From contig JALRME010000045.1 in NCBI GenBank assembly GCA_026120035.1, positions 1 to 64,000 of the forward strand: 64,000 bases of DNA, read 5' to 3'. The stretch comes from Coleophoma eucalyptorum. Taxonomy: Eukaryota > Ascomycota > Leotiomycetes > Helotiales > Dermateaceae. Below, piece by piece: positions 23,501 to 34,147 of the stretch (its first letter is position 1; each line of letters starts with the position of its first letter). Below the pieces are notes generated by a model. That model made no database searches. It had not been told where the DNA came from and saw only the letters and a list, made by a program, of their open reading frames with translations. Made by a program: the position numbers and the translations under genes.

Positions 23501-25326
23501 GTTCGAGTCCCGACTGTGATCCCGCCGTCACTCAACAGAAGTAAAAAAGTCAGTCCTGAAAACAGTCGCAGCAACGGGAATAAGCAACTCCTTGCTGTTC
23601 ACAAAGTGAGCAAGTCAAGCCGCAAGTGGTGTGTTTCGACCAAATGGCCGTTCCCGTCCTCCCACTGTTCCACTCGTCGACTAGACAGGCGGCTAGAGTT
23701 TGTACGAAACCCACGCCAGTGCTCCGTTGCCATGCCTTGATCCTAGCGTCATGGCTGCACAGCATTGCGAGCCTTACATGTCACACACTACCCGGTCCCA
23801 GCAGGTTTTGGCGTGGCCGTCGACCGTCCATGGTCCCAAAGACCGCAAGCCCAAGCCCCAGCGCTCTCTCAAATCCCGGCCAACCATTTGGTTGATTCGA
23901 GGATTCCAAGTCCAAAGTTTAAGGTAGCCAACCAGCTTAGCCGACGAGACACTGAATCTCTTTTCTTGAATCTCCCTGCCGACCTGGCTCTTGTAGCCGG
24001 CTGACAGGCCTTCCCGCTCCCGGTATCCGCATCTGTCATTTGTCGACTCCGAGATTGTGATGGAATCCCAGCAAAAACTGTCGATGTTCCCAGCGCATGG
24101 CAACTGGTTTAGGCTGGAGGGAGCAGCATCGGCAGCAGCTGCAGGTATCCAATCACCCATATCAGCCGCCGCCACTGAGGACATCGTGGGTTGTTCTTTT
24201 CGTAGTGGTGCACATGCCTGGGTTGGATTCACTGCCCGATTGAGTCTCAAGTAATCAGTAGTATGGTGTGCCTTCATACAGCGACTCAGCTGTTGCCCGG
24301 CTACCCTCACCGCCAGCCCTTTGTGCGCTGGTGTCTGTGAAGCTGTGTGCCCCTGCTTTTTGAATTCCCAATAATGCGTGCCTTTCGTGGGAATGAGGGA
24401 ATGAGGGAAGTGCGGTATTCAGAACGCTTCCGCTCTCTGACCTGCGATTGCCGGGTCCAAGTTGTGTGGAGATCATGCTTGCAGCGGCGCAAGAGGCCTG
24501 CATCGTGGGTCAGTGTCTGCTGCTGGCTCCATGTGCTCCATCTCCATCTCCATGTCGGGAATTTTGGGATCATTGGGTCTCGCAAGCTCCCATCGAATCT
24601 GGACAATTTTCCAAGGCTCCTTCCACATCTATCCACCCAGCCAATTCGCTACCACGCAGAGGAGGCAGAAAGGCAGCGGATATCAACCGCCCGACGATAC
24701 CTATCACCTGGCGGCAGGGACAGGCCCTCTAAGGCTGAACCGCCTTTCCACACTCTGCCCTCAGTCCAAACCTCGACATGGTACGACTTGTGCGACTTAG
24801 CTACCGAACTAGCCCCAGACTTGGATTCCAATCCAAGATCCTGTACTTGCAGTCGGTACTAGTTGTGTAGTGCCGTAAGTAGTGTGGTGGTCTCGGTCGC
24901 TCGCCCATACGCTTTGCTACCTACATATGAGACCGACATCCTCGAATCTGACCAAATACACTATGTCCCATACCCGTGCACCAAGCACCCTCCACTTCAG
25001 TCTCAGCAATCGTCCCAAGACCATCGTTCGCCCAGTCAACGAACTGCCTTAGCTGCACAGACAACACCATATCATCACCCTCCGTCACTCGCATCAATAA
25101 CATCAGGCTCTTTCTCAACACCTGCGACGCTGGCACCTCTGCTCAGATACTACCACTACTACCGTTTCGTCCTGCCTGAAGTATAGAACCGATGGAAGCG
25201 GGGAAGTGAAGGGGAAAGGAGCTCTAGTGTTTCCCTTCTGCTCGTCCTAGTACTTAGGACCGGACTCCGGCATTGTCCTCGACTTTGGCAGCACTGGGTT
25301 GAACTGCATACATTCCTTTGTTAACC
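20546..25326. other. Gene-poor region after the NLR pair
   Basis: 4.8 kb without a coding sequence I can support. About 21020-21460 has LTR-like character: it starts TGTCACAACC, has a TATA-like GCATAAAAAG near 21351, an AT-rich run TATACTACTATATTAATCC after it, and a C-rich stretch beyond. No matching second terminus or duplication was found. A CAGCTCAGCTCAGTTCAGTT-type pentamer microsatellite lies near 22998 and a GATTT run near 23446-23460. The last 1.5 kb or so may be the long leader of the gene at 25327. Confidence 0.4.
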
Positions 25327-26094
25327 ATGTTCGAACATTTCACTTTCGGCGCTCAAGCGCAGACTCCATCTTTTCTACTGCAAGGAGCCGAACCCTCCCC
25401 AAGGGACAATTCCTTACCATTATCACCAACCTATTCCGACTGTCGTGAGGAAGCGACATCTCTACCCGCCGGGATCAGCGATCTCGTCAAGACTTTCAAT
25501 AATCAAAACCTAACACCCGAGAACGACTATTTCCACTCCTTACCGAGCCCACCTCTCGAGATTGACGATGCAAACCCTGACCATGATGAAGGCATGTGCC
25601 TGTCAGAGTTCAATATCGCACCCGCACTGAGCACGCCTTCGTTACGACCCATAGCAGTGAAGGCGCGAGCCCAAACAATACATTGTCGTCGACTTCAACG
25701 ACAACTAAACGTGCAGCTGCAAAGTTGTACTAAACACGTTCGAGATATAAGTATGTTAGTTGATCAAATGATCGCTTCGGAAACACAGTGCAGTGTGTCG
25801 CGATCCTACAAACCTGCACCTCTCCGACCACAGAACACCTCGACGATGCCTTTTATCGAAGTTGACTTAGCTAGTCTGAACCACGAAGTGCCGGAGGTAG
25901 ATGAAGACGAAGGCTTTGTGGACGGGGACTATCACGACGAGGATAATTTTAGCATTAGAAGAGCCAACGCGCCTTCTGGCATACGGAAGAACGGATTTGT
26001 GAAGTGGAGGAGCAGCGCAGAGTCGGTCGGACGCAACAGGGTGTATAGTGCGCCACGCATGCGAAGGAGAACCACGACGAGACAATTAAGATAG
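25327..26094 (+). CDS. Conserved hypothetical protein, acidic and disordered
   Basis: A single-exon frame of 255 aa starting at the first ATG (MFEHFTFGAQAQTPSFLLQG); the frame is open a little further upstream but without an ATG. It has proline- and serine-rich low-complexity parts (SLPSPPLEIDD), a helical segment around residues 115-150 (CRRLQRQLNVQLQSCTKHVR), an acidic stretch (VPEVDEDEGFVDGDYHDEDN) and a very basic C-terminus (APRMRRRTTTRQLR). There are no membrane segments or signal peptide. The basic tail could be a nuclear signal. I do not recognise a named family. Its length, ATG context and biased but non-repetitive composition support a real gene. A long upstream region without other genes precedes it. 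Confidence 0.65.
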   Translation: MFEHFTFGAQAQTPSFLLQGAEPSPRDNSLPLSPTYSDCREEATSLPAGISDLVKTFNNQNLTPENDYFHSLPSPPLEIDDANPDHDEGMCLSEFNIAPALSTPSLRPIAVKARAQTIHCRRLQRQLNVQLQSCTKHVRDISMLVDQMIASETQCSVSRSYKPAPLRPQNTSTMPFIEVDLASLNHEVPEVDEDEGFVDGDYHDEDNFSIRRANAPSGIRKNGFVKWRSSAESVGRNRVYSAPRMRRRTTTRQLR

Positions 26095-27273
26095 ATGTGT
26101 TATCGCGCTTCGAGTCGAACTCCTACTCTGGTTTCGACCTGTGTTTTATTACGACTCTTATGATTGGGAATCATTCTTCTACTGGATTTGGATTTAGCTT
26201 AGCCTGGGAACTGGATAGCATGATGGTTGGGAACATGCAAAAGGGTGGCGCTCTTTGGTCTGAGTATTCTGGCGTTTTGGACCACGGCATTTGGTGGTGG
26301 GACGGATTGGTTGGGTGGGGCACATCGTTGCAACAGGACAGAAATTGGATATTGGGATAGGCTTTTGTGATCATAGCCTTGTAAATTTGTAGCATATTAT
26401 TTAGATTCATTGTGAAACTTTAGGTAGCCAGCTGCTTTTGGCATCATGCAGGCACATATCAAATAAAGAACCTTGCATTTGGTTTCCGTCACTTTGCCTT
26501 GTTTGTTAGATCTTGTTCAATGCACCTAATTCGAGGGTTTTCAGGACATGTTAATGGTTTTTCTGCTAGGCACTCCGCCTTTTCGAACTTTGCTCACCGG
26601 AATACAATTGGATCTCAGACCACGATGTCACTCTTTCACATTCTCGATCCTTCTGCTACTGTAATTTGCCATTGCGAGATGTAAGAAGATGGAGATTATT
26701 CTAGTGTCCGTTTCCATGAAATTGCCATGTACTTTCTCAAGAGCTCAGACGTGTGAAAGTACAGATGAGATTTTGTGTGCTCTGTTCGCATACGATCTGT
26801 CTCTAAATCAACTAGGTATAGATAGCATCTACAAGATGCTCCACAACAAAGATCTGCATATTATGCGCACAAGCGATGAGGATTATGTAACCAAGCGATC
26901 CCAACCACCTGGGTGGCAACGCCTATAAGCTCTAGTATTAAAATGAGGGAGCTTTTTATCGGTTTCTTTCCCCCAATAGACCCTAGTTCTAGATGCAAGG
27001 TGGACGAGGAGCGAATTGGAAGGACTGGTGATGACATTACTCACAGGATGACGTGAGAATCATGGGCGGGAGGTACATTAGCAAAATGGGGATCTATAGC
27101 ATTGTGGGATAAGACTGCTAAGATTTAGTACTTGCAGTTTCTGAAACGAAAGCGGAATATGACCTGAAAGTACTTAAACATGGAGGAAACTGGGAGTTCT
27201 ATGTAGAGGCTTAGAACTGTTCCGTAACATGAGAAGATGACAGCTTGAATTAAGTGCCCTATTAATTCACTTT
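26095..27273. other. Convergent intergenic region
   Basis: About 1.2 kb between the 3' ends of a plus-strand and a minus-strand gene. Only short open frames are seen, and none resembles a known protein. It probably holds the two 3' UTRs. Confidence 0.45.
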
Positions 27274-28248
27274 TCAGGTAAGTACAACGATTTTGCCACC
27301 AGCCCTATTCTCCTCCATGCATCGATGAGCCTCCATGATATCATCCAGCTTGAATACTCTCCCTATTGGAATCTTCATGGTACCATCTTTAATCTGCTTA
27401 GCCATCTCCTCGAGGGGCGTAGCCATGAATTGCACCGGACTACCCGCATAAATTGTGAAGTTCACTGCATGAGGAATAGTGTCGAAAGGGTTGAAATCTT
27501 TCAAAGTCCAAGAATTGCCAACTACGCCAGTCATACAGCAAGCACCGCCGGTTTTGACGCATCGAAGAGAATCGACAAACGTTGTAGTGCCAACCAGTTC
27601 AAGGACTTTGTCAAATTTCTCCTTCCCGTCCAGCTGAATAGCAAGCTTGCCATCATCCACAAATATCTCATCAGCACCAGCATCCTTCAGCAAGGGTTCA
27701 CGAGCTGCACTTCTCGTTGTAGAAGCAACATAAACGCCGCGCATTTTCGCAATGCCAGCAGCAGCGAGCCCAACACTGGTCGTGCCCCCGCGAATCAACA
27801 ACCGGTCTCCCTTCTGAACTTTCAACGCTGTGTACAAACTGCCATAAGCAGTCTGCAACATCTCGGGCATTGCGCCCAAAACCTCCCAGTCTAGCGCTGT
27901 CTTGATTTCCTGCACATTCTGCGCCGACACACAGGTGTACTCGGCATAGCCGCCATCAAAAACATGCCCGAGCCCACCCATAGCCGTAGCGATGATGGCG
28001 CCCTCTTTGAACTCGTTTCCAGGACAAGAAGCTACGATGCCGGTTGCTTCGATGCCGAGGACCCGTGGGAATTCGACGGGTTTAATTGAGTTGCCCGATC
28101 GGGTGAAGAGCTCAGAGCGGTTCAATCCAAATGCCTTGACTTGCATCAGGACCTGGCCTTTCTGTGGTGTTGGGATTGGGATATTTTTGACTTCTAGGAC
28201 TTCTGGTCCGCCGGACACTGAGACGACGACTGCTTTCATGGTGGACAT
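27274..28248 (-). CDS. Zinc-independent MDR oxidoreductase (quinone reductase-like)
   Basis: A medium-chain dehydrogenase/reductase of 324 aa in a single exon. The start [20 protein letters not shown] and the following [20 protein letters not shown] are typical of quinone oxidoreductase-like MDRs. The N-terminal GroES-like domain has [12 protein letters not shown] and [13 protein letters not shown] but lacks the Cys/His zinc ligands of alcohol dehydrogenases. The Rossmann part has [19 protein letters not shown] as the NAD(P) site, then [10 protein letters not shown] and [12 protein letters not shown]. It should be a cytosolic NAD(P)H-dependent reductase of quinones, enones or a secondary metabolite; the substrate is not readable. 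No biosynthetic cluster genes are next to it. The ATG is followed by a second in-frame ATG two codons later. Confidence 0.88.
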   Translation of the reverse strand: MSTMKAVVVSVSGGPEVLEVKNIPIPTPQKGQVLMQVKAFGLNRSELFTRSGNSIKPVEFPRVLGIEATGIVASCPGNEFKEGAIIATAMGGLGHVFDGGYAEYTCVSAQNVQEIKTALDWEVLGAMPEMLQTAYGSLYTALKVQKGDRLLIRGGTTSVGLAAAGIAKMRGVYVASTTRSAAREPLLKDAGADEIFVDDGKLAIQLDGKEKFDKVLELVGTTTFVDSLRCVKTGGACCMTGVVGNSWTLKDFNPFDTIPHAVNFTIYAGSPVQFMATPLEEMAKQIKDGTMKIPIGRVFKLDDIMEAHRCMEENRAGGKIVVLT

Positions 28249-31200
28249 CCTGTCTTGACTGATTCTTGGTCTGGTTTTGAAGGTATTTTCGAAGAGTGAT
28301 TGAATTCTTAAGATGGTTAGAAACAGTACTTGTAAGCTGCTTTGGTTTCTCGAGGGTAACGAGCCTTTATATAGCTTTCCTCTATCGAGCTGGGTTGTGG
28401 GAGTTTACTTAACTCCGAGTAAACTGATGAAGATAATTAGAAATCATCCTGTAGGCACAGGACCCCTATCGCGTTCTTAGATTTTGATTCGTGAGTTTTT
28501 ATATAATTGCATAGCTGGTAGCCACATACTCTGGGGATATACTGAATGGCATTTGATACGAACCCGAGCCGAATTTGGTTAGAGTGATTTACAAGGGTGG
28601 AGGATGTGATGTATGTCAGCATCGAAGTGAGAGCCAATGGAGCGAGCATTGAAGCAGCCTATAGCGTATTGCCTTCAAGAAATTTATACGAGTAGAATGA
28701 ATATTTTTGAGAAGGATATGTAATGGTGGCATGGTTGAGAGACCCCTTGGGTCACCACCAAGCAAACCGGGGCTATTCTAGGTTGATATTGGCCGTCTCC
28801 TTCGAGTATGTATTCGCTCCCTCTATGATCGGCTGAATCATTTTATTTTCGACAGCTTGACGCGGGCGGGTGTGCAGATCTCCTTCTGTACAATGTTGAT
28901 GTGGGTGTTTTCTCCGCGGTTCGTTTGCATCCAAGAAGCCTCACAAAGACTTCACTCATTAAAGGGATAGGCACGAAGTGACTCTAAAGTTCAACGCATA
29001 ACGTTATTTTCTTTGGTGTTGGATATAATTTACTTGAAAGCAACATAATGAACTTCAATTTCTTATGGTCTTTGGTTTTAGAAACATACCCATTTACCAA
29101 GCCCCGTCTGATTGAGTACCTACAGATTTTGTTAAATGCGAGGTAAATTCAAGATAAGTGACAATAGTAAAAACCATGGTAAGCTAAACCTAGTTTCAAT
29201 TTCAACTCGTTCAACTCGGAGCATTTATTGGGGACGCAGGTAGAATGTGTGTAAGTGCTGATAATCTACACAAACCGACAGTCTGCTAAATTGTCTCCGT
29301 TATCCACAGATATCAAGAGATATTATTCGGTTAGCAAATTTAGCTGAGTCAGCTAGAAGATTTTGCACTTTTTCGCGCCGTATCTTTATAGTAGGCAACA
29401 AAGTTCGTGTAACCTAATGCGTTCTGCCTTTCTTCTATTCTGGTGTCCATCAGTGCTACATCCGAGAGATTCAGAAGGAGCATTTGGCTTGGATATACAT
29501 AGGACTGTAATAATTAATAGGATCCTTGTGCCAGTTAGGATCAATGTCCTGCAGAGAGAAGTTAAGCTGAAGACTAATTCTGTTGATAAGCGAGCAGCCT
29601 CTGAAATAAAATTTGCATCACCTTAAGGCATAGAGCAAGATAACCTTCCAATATTTAACTAAAGATAGAGCAACTCTGATAAGTATTTAAGGAGTTATGA
29701 GTGGTAACTTTACAGAGGAAAGGAAAGAGGAAGATGTAGACTATATTTCTGTGCTCGCTTATTATTCAGTATTAGATGCCTTCAACAAAAGTGAATTTAC
29801 CCTCTAGGCAAGTAGCAGACGACAGGGAGCTATAGCAACTAAGAAATTAATCCATGCTGTACTAGGTAAGACATGGTCCAGGCATATAACGCATCTGCTA
29901 TCTTCTATCCTCGTATTCAAAATCTACCGAGTTAGCTCCAAACCCTTCCTCACCTCCGTGTAATATATGTACACGATCCTACGATAAGCTCACTCTTGAC
30001 TATTTTTCTTATTCATTTGTAGAAACCAGTTTCTACAACCATCGTCTAAGTCATTGTATCAAGAGTAGTATGCACAGGTCGATTTCTGAACCACAGAGAA
30101 ATGCGGTGCCTGCGCACTAGTAGTGGAGTAATACTAGGTTTGCTGGGTATTACTTTCAGGCCCTCAATCGTTCGAGCCTTGTATCGTCAGTGACCCCATG
30201 CCCGGACTAGTGATGATCGGCAATGTCAATACTAAAGATCTGACCGGGGCCTTCGCCCCGGGGGGGTTATACATTGCAGCTTCCTTCTCTCGACAAAAGC
30301 GAAAAATACTGGTTTCTGGATTCCATAGGGAAATCTTCTTGTTTAGGAAAACCATCAGGAGAAGACCATGTTGAAACCGCTCCCCAGCAAACGGCTTTAC
30401 ATGCAACCGATATAATATAGTATTAATCTTCGGAGCCACGTCATATTTTATGACGTATCTCTTTAGGGTTTGCACGGGCACGGATGAAGTGACATCCGAA
30501 AAGTTTGAGTTTTATGCAGATGATATCTACAGTAGTGGCTATCTCTGTTGCAAAAAAAGAAAATATCTCTAATGGTCAACGTGCGTCGGTTCCTTCTTGA
30601 CATTCAAGAGTGCGAAGAACGTCTCAAATTCTGTCTCAGGTTTAGCCAAAGCTAGAGATATGGTTATAATCTTCTATTGGTCATGAATTATCGTTCTGGA
30701 GTCGCATTATTCTAGGGTTGGTACGGGACGATGTTATGAAACCTCCAAACGTTCGTCGCTTAGCTCCAAACAACCTAGTAAACAGTACAAAATACCCTTT
30801 AATCTTTTAGTCTCTCTTTGAGACACCAGGGAGCTTTTAATTGTGATAGTATACATTTTAATGTCTCCGGGCGCTAGGACACATCCCCCCCCCGATACAA
30901 ACGATGCCTTGATAGTCTGTTCCTTGTGCCCATAAGCTGCCAAATTATGACAGAGGCACACTTAATAGAGCGACGAGCTGCTGGACTGTCTATCCCTTGT
31001 CAGCCATCGACCCCTTTGCGAATAAGAGTCCCCCACGAGAAAAATTTCTTGAGAAGAATGAGACAAACCAGTCACAACTAGACTGCCCTTCAGATCGCAA
31101 AGCGCAACTTATGATCTTTTGCAGCCCTGCTTGATCGCTTGAATATCGCTCGCTATGATGGTCTTAGGCGAGATACTGAACAAGACCACAATATTAGTGC

Positions 31201-32388
31201 CGATTATGTACAGCTCAAAGAACTACCTTGACATGACTTAAAATGCATCTAAATAAAAGTTTGAATTTTCTTCTTTTGGACAGTTACAAGCGCTTAAGCG
31301 ACATAAAAAATCCTAGTGTTAATCACTACGTAGTAAAGCATATCTAGGTGTTTCATCTATCATAATCACCTCCCATAGTGTAAGGTCTACAACACTAAAG
31401 AAGCATTTTACTTTCCACAGAAAGATAACGGCCCATTTATCGAAACAGTTAGATATCTACAAGCTCCCCCAAAAGCCAAGAACATCTTCCCATCTTTCTT
31501 ATCAACCGACCCATTTCTCACACCACACACATTCCAAGCAACAACCAACATCCATTCCAGTCCCAAGAAGTCAATTCCATCAGCCCATGAGCCTCAAAAC
31601 CCGCCCCATTTTGCATTTCCCATCTACCCCGAAACGGAAAACAAACAAAACCATCACCACCACCACCATCACCTCAAGCCTTGCTTCCACCACGACGAAA
31701 ACAACCACGGAACAATTTTATTTTTTTTACTTTGACCATCTCTACCCAACCGCCCCCCTTTTCAAAAATCAAATACTTCAGTGCCAAGAAATTCCCTAAG
31801 CATGCAATCGCACTACCTGCAAAAACCAACCAGAATAGTCCCCCCCCCCCTCTCCACCCCATGACTTTCCCGCCGACATCGCCAAAAAATGCCAAATACC
31901 TAATGCCAAGTTCTCACCAGGCACACATTCTTGAAGGATAAGAAGGACAAGAAGGATTGGCAGGGCTTGGATGTTGCTTAACATGCCAAGCGGGTGCCCA
32001 GAACAGCAGCCAAGTACCCAAGCATACTAAACGAGGAGAAAGTCAGAATTTTCTTGTCAGGTACATTTTGGCTGCTTGTGACGGGACAAAAGCTTAATTA
32101 TACGACGGAAGAGTGAATGTTCGGACATCGGCCAGAATTCACGATGTGAAGGAGAGAACTTTTTTTTTTTGAATAGCAAAGGTTTGTATTTTGATTTTGT
32201 TTTGCGGTTGCGAAAATAATCTTTTAAGAGGTGTAAGACTGATGAAGTAGTACACCCTGAGTCTATCTAAAATGTGAATGAGATGTGTACTCTACTCTCC
32301 ATATTTCCAATGGATTTCGTTCTCTTCTTTTTTTGGGTACGCGCTAGTAATCAAAGGTAATTACAATTAGAAACAAGTAGTTTTTTAT
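28249..32388. other. Long AT-rich gene-poor region
   Basis: 4.1 kb with only short, unconvincing frames. Structures seen: a perfect 22-bp palindrome at 30017-30038; a GC hairpin at 30244-30261 (CCGGGGC, CTTC loop, GCCCCGG); and homopolymer C and T runs near 30888, 31712 and 31840. Much of 29000-31400 is AT-rich, as expected for old, decayed repeats, but I recognise no transposon protein remnant. Confidence 0.45.
30017..30038. repeat. Perfect 22-bp interrupted palindrome
   Basis: TTGTAGAAAC (30017-30026), CA, GTTTCTACAA (30029-30038): ten-base arms match perfectly. It lies in AT-rich non-coding DNA. The TGTAGAAAC/GTTTCTACA pattern resembles LTR or terminal-repeat ends, but no element could be delimited. 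Confidence 0.8.
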
Positions 32389-34147
32389 CTACATCATAAA
32401 GTCCCACCATCTCTTCCAGGCAGGCCATTGCGCCTTCATGGCACGCTCATCATCAAGCTCTTGCCGGAGAGCGACAAAGTCGACATCACGGCGTCCAGCA
32501 TCGACATCAATCTCAGCAAGGTTGACACCAAGCTTGAAAGTTCGTTCGTAGATCTTGTAACCAATAAAGAATGCAATGACGACGGGAGCAGCAAGGTAAG
32601 ACTCGAAGAAAGCCTGGACGTTGGGCTTTCCGCCAATGGGGAAGAGGGCAACGTAGAATTGAGCAATCAAGCAAATGATGTTGAGGAACAGACCGATCCA
32701 GGATCCCCAGACACCGAACATGGCGGCGAATGGAAGGTCGAGAGTGGAGCGACCGCTCATGGCCCACGCCTTGCGGAAACGGATGTGGGCAAAGCAGATG
32801 GAACCCCAGGTGAAGAAGTTGGAGAGACCAGAGATGGAAAGCATCCAGGTGAAAACGGTAGATCCAGTGGATGCCTCGTTAATGTAAGCAAGGAATCCGA
32901 AGGCAAGAGCGACAGCCAAAGCATAGTATGGACGTCCCTTCTTGTCTACCTTGCTCAGGAAAGCTGGGGCCATTTTGCGAGCAGCCAAAGCCTGCATGGT
33001 ACGGGTTGATCCGAAAGTGCAAGAGTTGGCGACGGAGATAACGGACAAGGTAATAACCGCGTTGAAGATAGATGGCAGAACCTTGATGCCAGCCATTTGC
33101 ATAGAAAGGACGAATGGAGAGTACTTGGTATTGGCTCCAGAGGCGTTGGAGAGATCTGGGTCGTTGGCTGGGACAATCAAACCAAGAAGAGTCAAGGAGA
33201 TAATATAGAAGAGGGAAATTCTCCAGAAAACCTGCTTGGTAGCCTTGGGGATAGTCTTACGTGGGTTGGCGGTTTCGGCTGCAGCAAGACCAACAAGTTC
33301 AGTACCACCGAAGGCGAAGGAAGCGTTGACGAACACAGCACAGAAACCTTTAAAGCCATTTTGCGTCGGACCCGGATTACTCCAGTACCTGCCTCCAATG
33401 TAGCCACGGGTATCAGTTGGAACACCACCACAGTCGATGATTATGCCCAAGATGATGAAGCCAATCACAGCTATCACCTTGATCAGACCAAGCGCAAATT
33501 CAACCTCTCCGTAACCACGAACACCGAAGAAGTTAATGGCAACAACAAGGACTAAAAAGATGGTGATCCAGACGCCTACGTTGACCGGGTGTTCCATTGA
33601 GTCGGTCCAGAAGGCAATCGTAATACCAGCTGCTGTCAGTTCGAAAGGAAGGACAACAAGCCAGTTCAGAGAGTAGTTCCATCCCATGGCGAATCCCCAG
33701 GCAGGGTCAATGAAGCGTACAGAGTAATCGAAGAAGGCACCAGCAACAGGGTAGAGAGCTAGTGTAAAATTAGAGTTTGGATTGAGTAAGCTCGCAACGT
33801 GATACACTTACAGGCAAGCTCTCCAAGAGCATTAACAGTCAACAACAACATAACACCAATGATGGCATAATCGAGGATCAAGAATCTGGGCAGTCATTAG
33901 CTTGCTGATCATTCTCGGATATCAAAGATATGGGCCAAACTTACAGAGGACCACCAGCGGCGAGGGATGAACCAGAACTAACAAACAGACCGGCGCCAAT
34001 GGAACCACCAATGGCAATCATCTGCATGTGTCGGCCCTTGAGGTCTCTCTTCAAGTTCGCTTGCTGGCCAACCTCAAGGTCGCCAGCGACAGGCGCCTCG
34101 GTCTCGCCATACGTCTTCTCGTGCGACTCGGCATCGCTGATACCCAT
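32389..34147 (-). CDS. Amino-acid permease (YAT/APC family)
   Basis: A plasma-membrane amino-acid/proton symporter of the fungal YAT family. Exons 34147-33945, 33885-33812 and 33758-32389 give 548 aa, the usual length. The N-terminal tail is hydrophilic, then [20 protein letters not shown] is the signature of transmembrane helix 1 with the unwound GSIGAGLF substrate site. About 12 hydrophobic helices follow; [20 protein letters not shown] and [18 protein letters not shown] are typical family stretches. The very small exon 2 (74 bp) encodes most of helix 2 and carries on with [15 protein letters not shown] across the second intron. The C-terminus ends in an aromatic cytosolic tail, as in GAP1-like permeases. 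The specificity is not predictable. The upstream region on this strand contains a long purine/pyrimidine-biased tract at about 34300-34350. Confidence 0.92.

Noticed and set aside
23495..23520. GGTTCGAGTCCCG resembling a tRNA B box
   Set aside because: No A box, acceptor stem or cloverleaf can be built from the preceding 70 bases.
30244..30261. GC hairpin with a CTTC loop, like a bacterial terminator
   Set aside because: Such terminators are not used by fungal nuclear genes; with only a 7-bp stem in non-coding DNA, it is likely chance.
32428..33009. 193-codon plus-strand frame antisense to the permease
   Set aside because: It is the mirror of a strongly supported permease exon, without an ATG context or domain.
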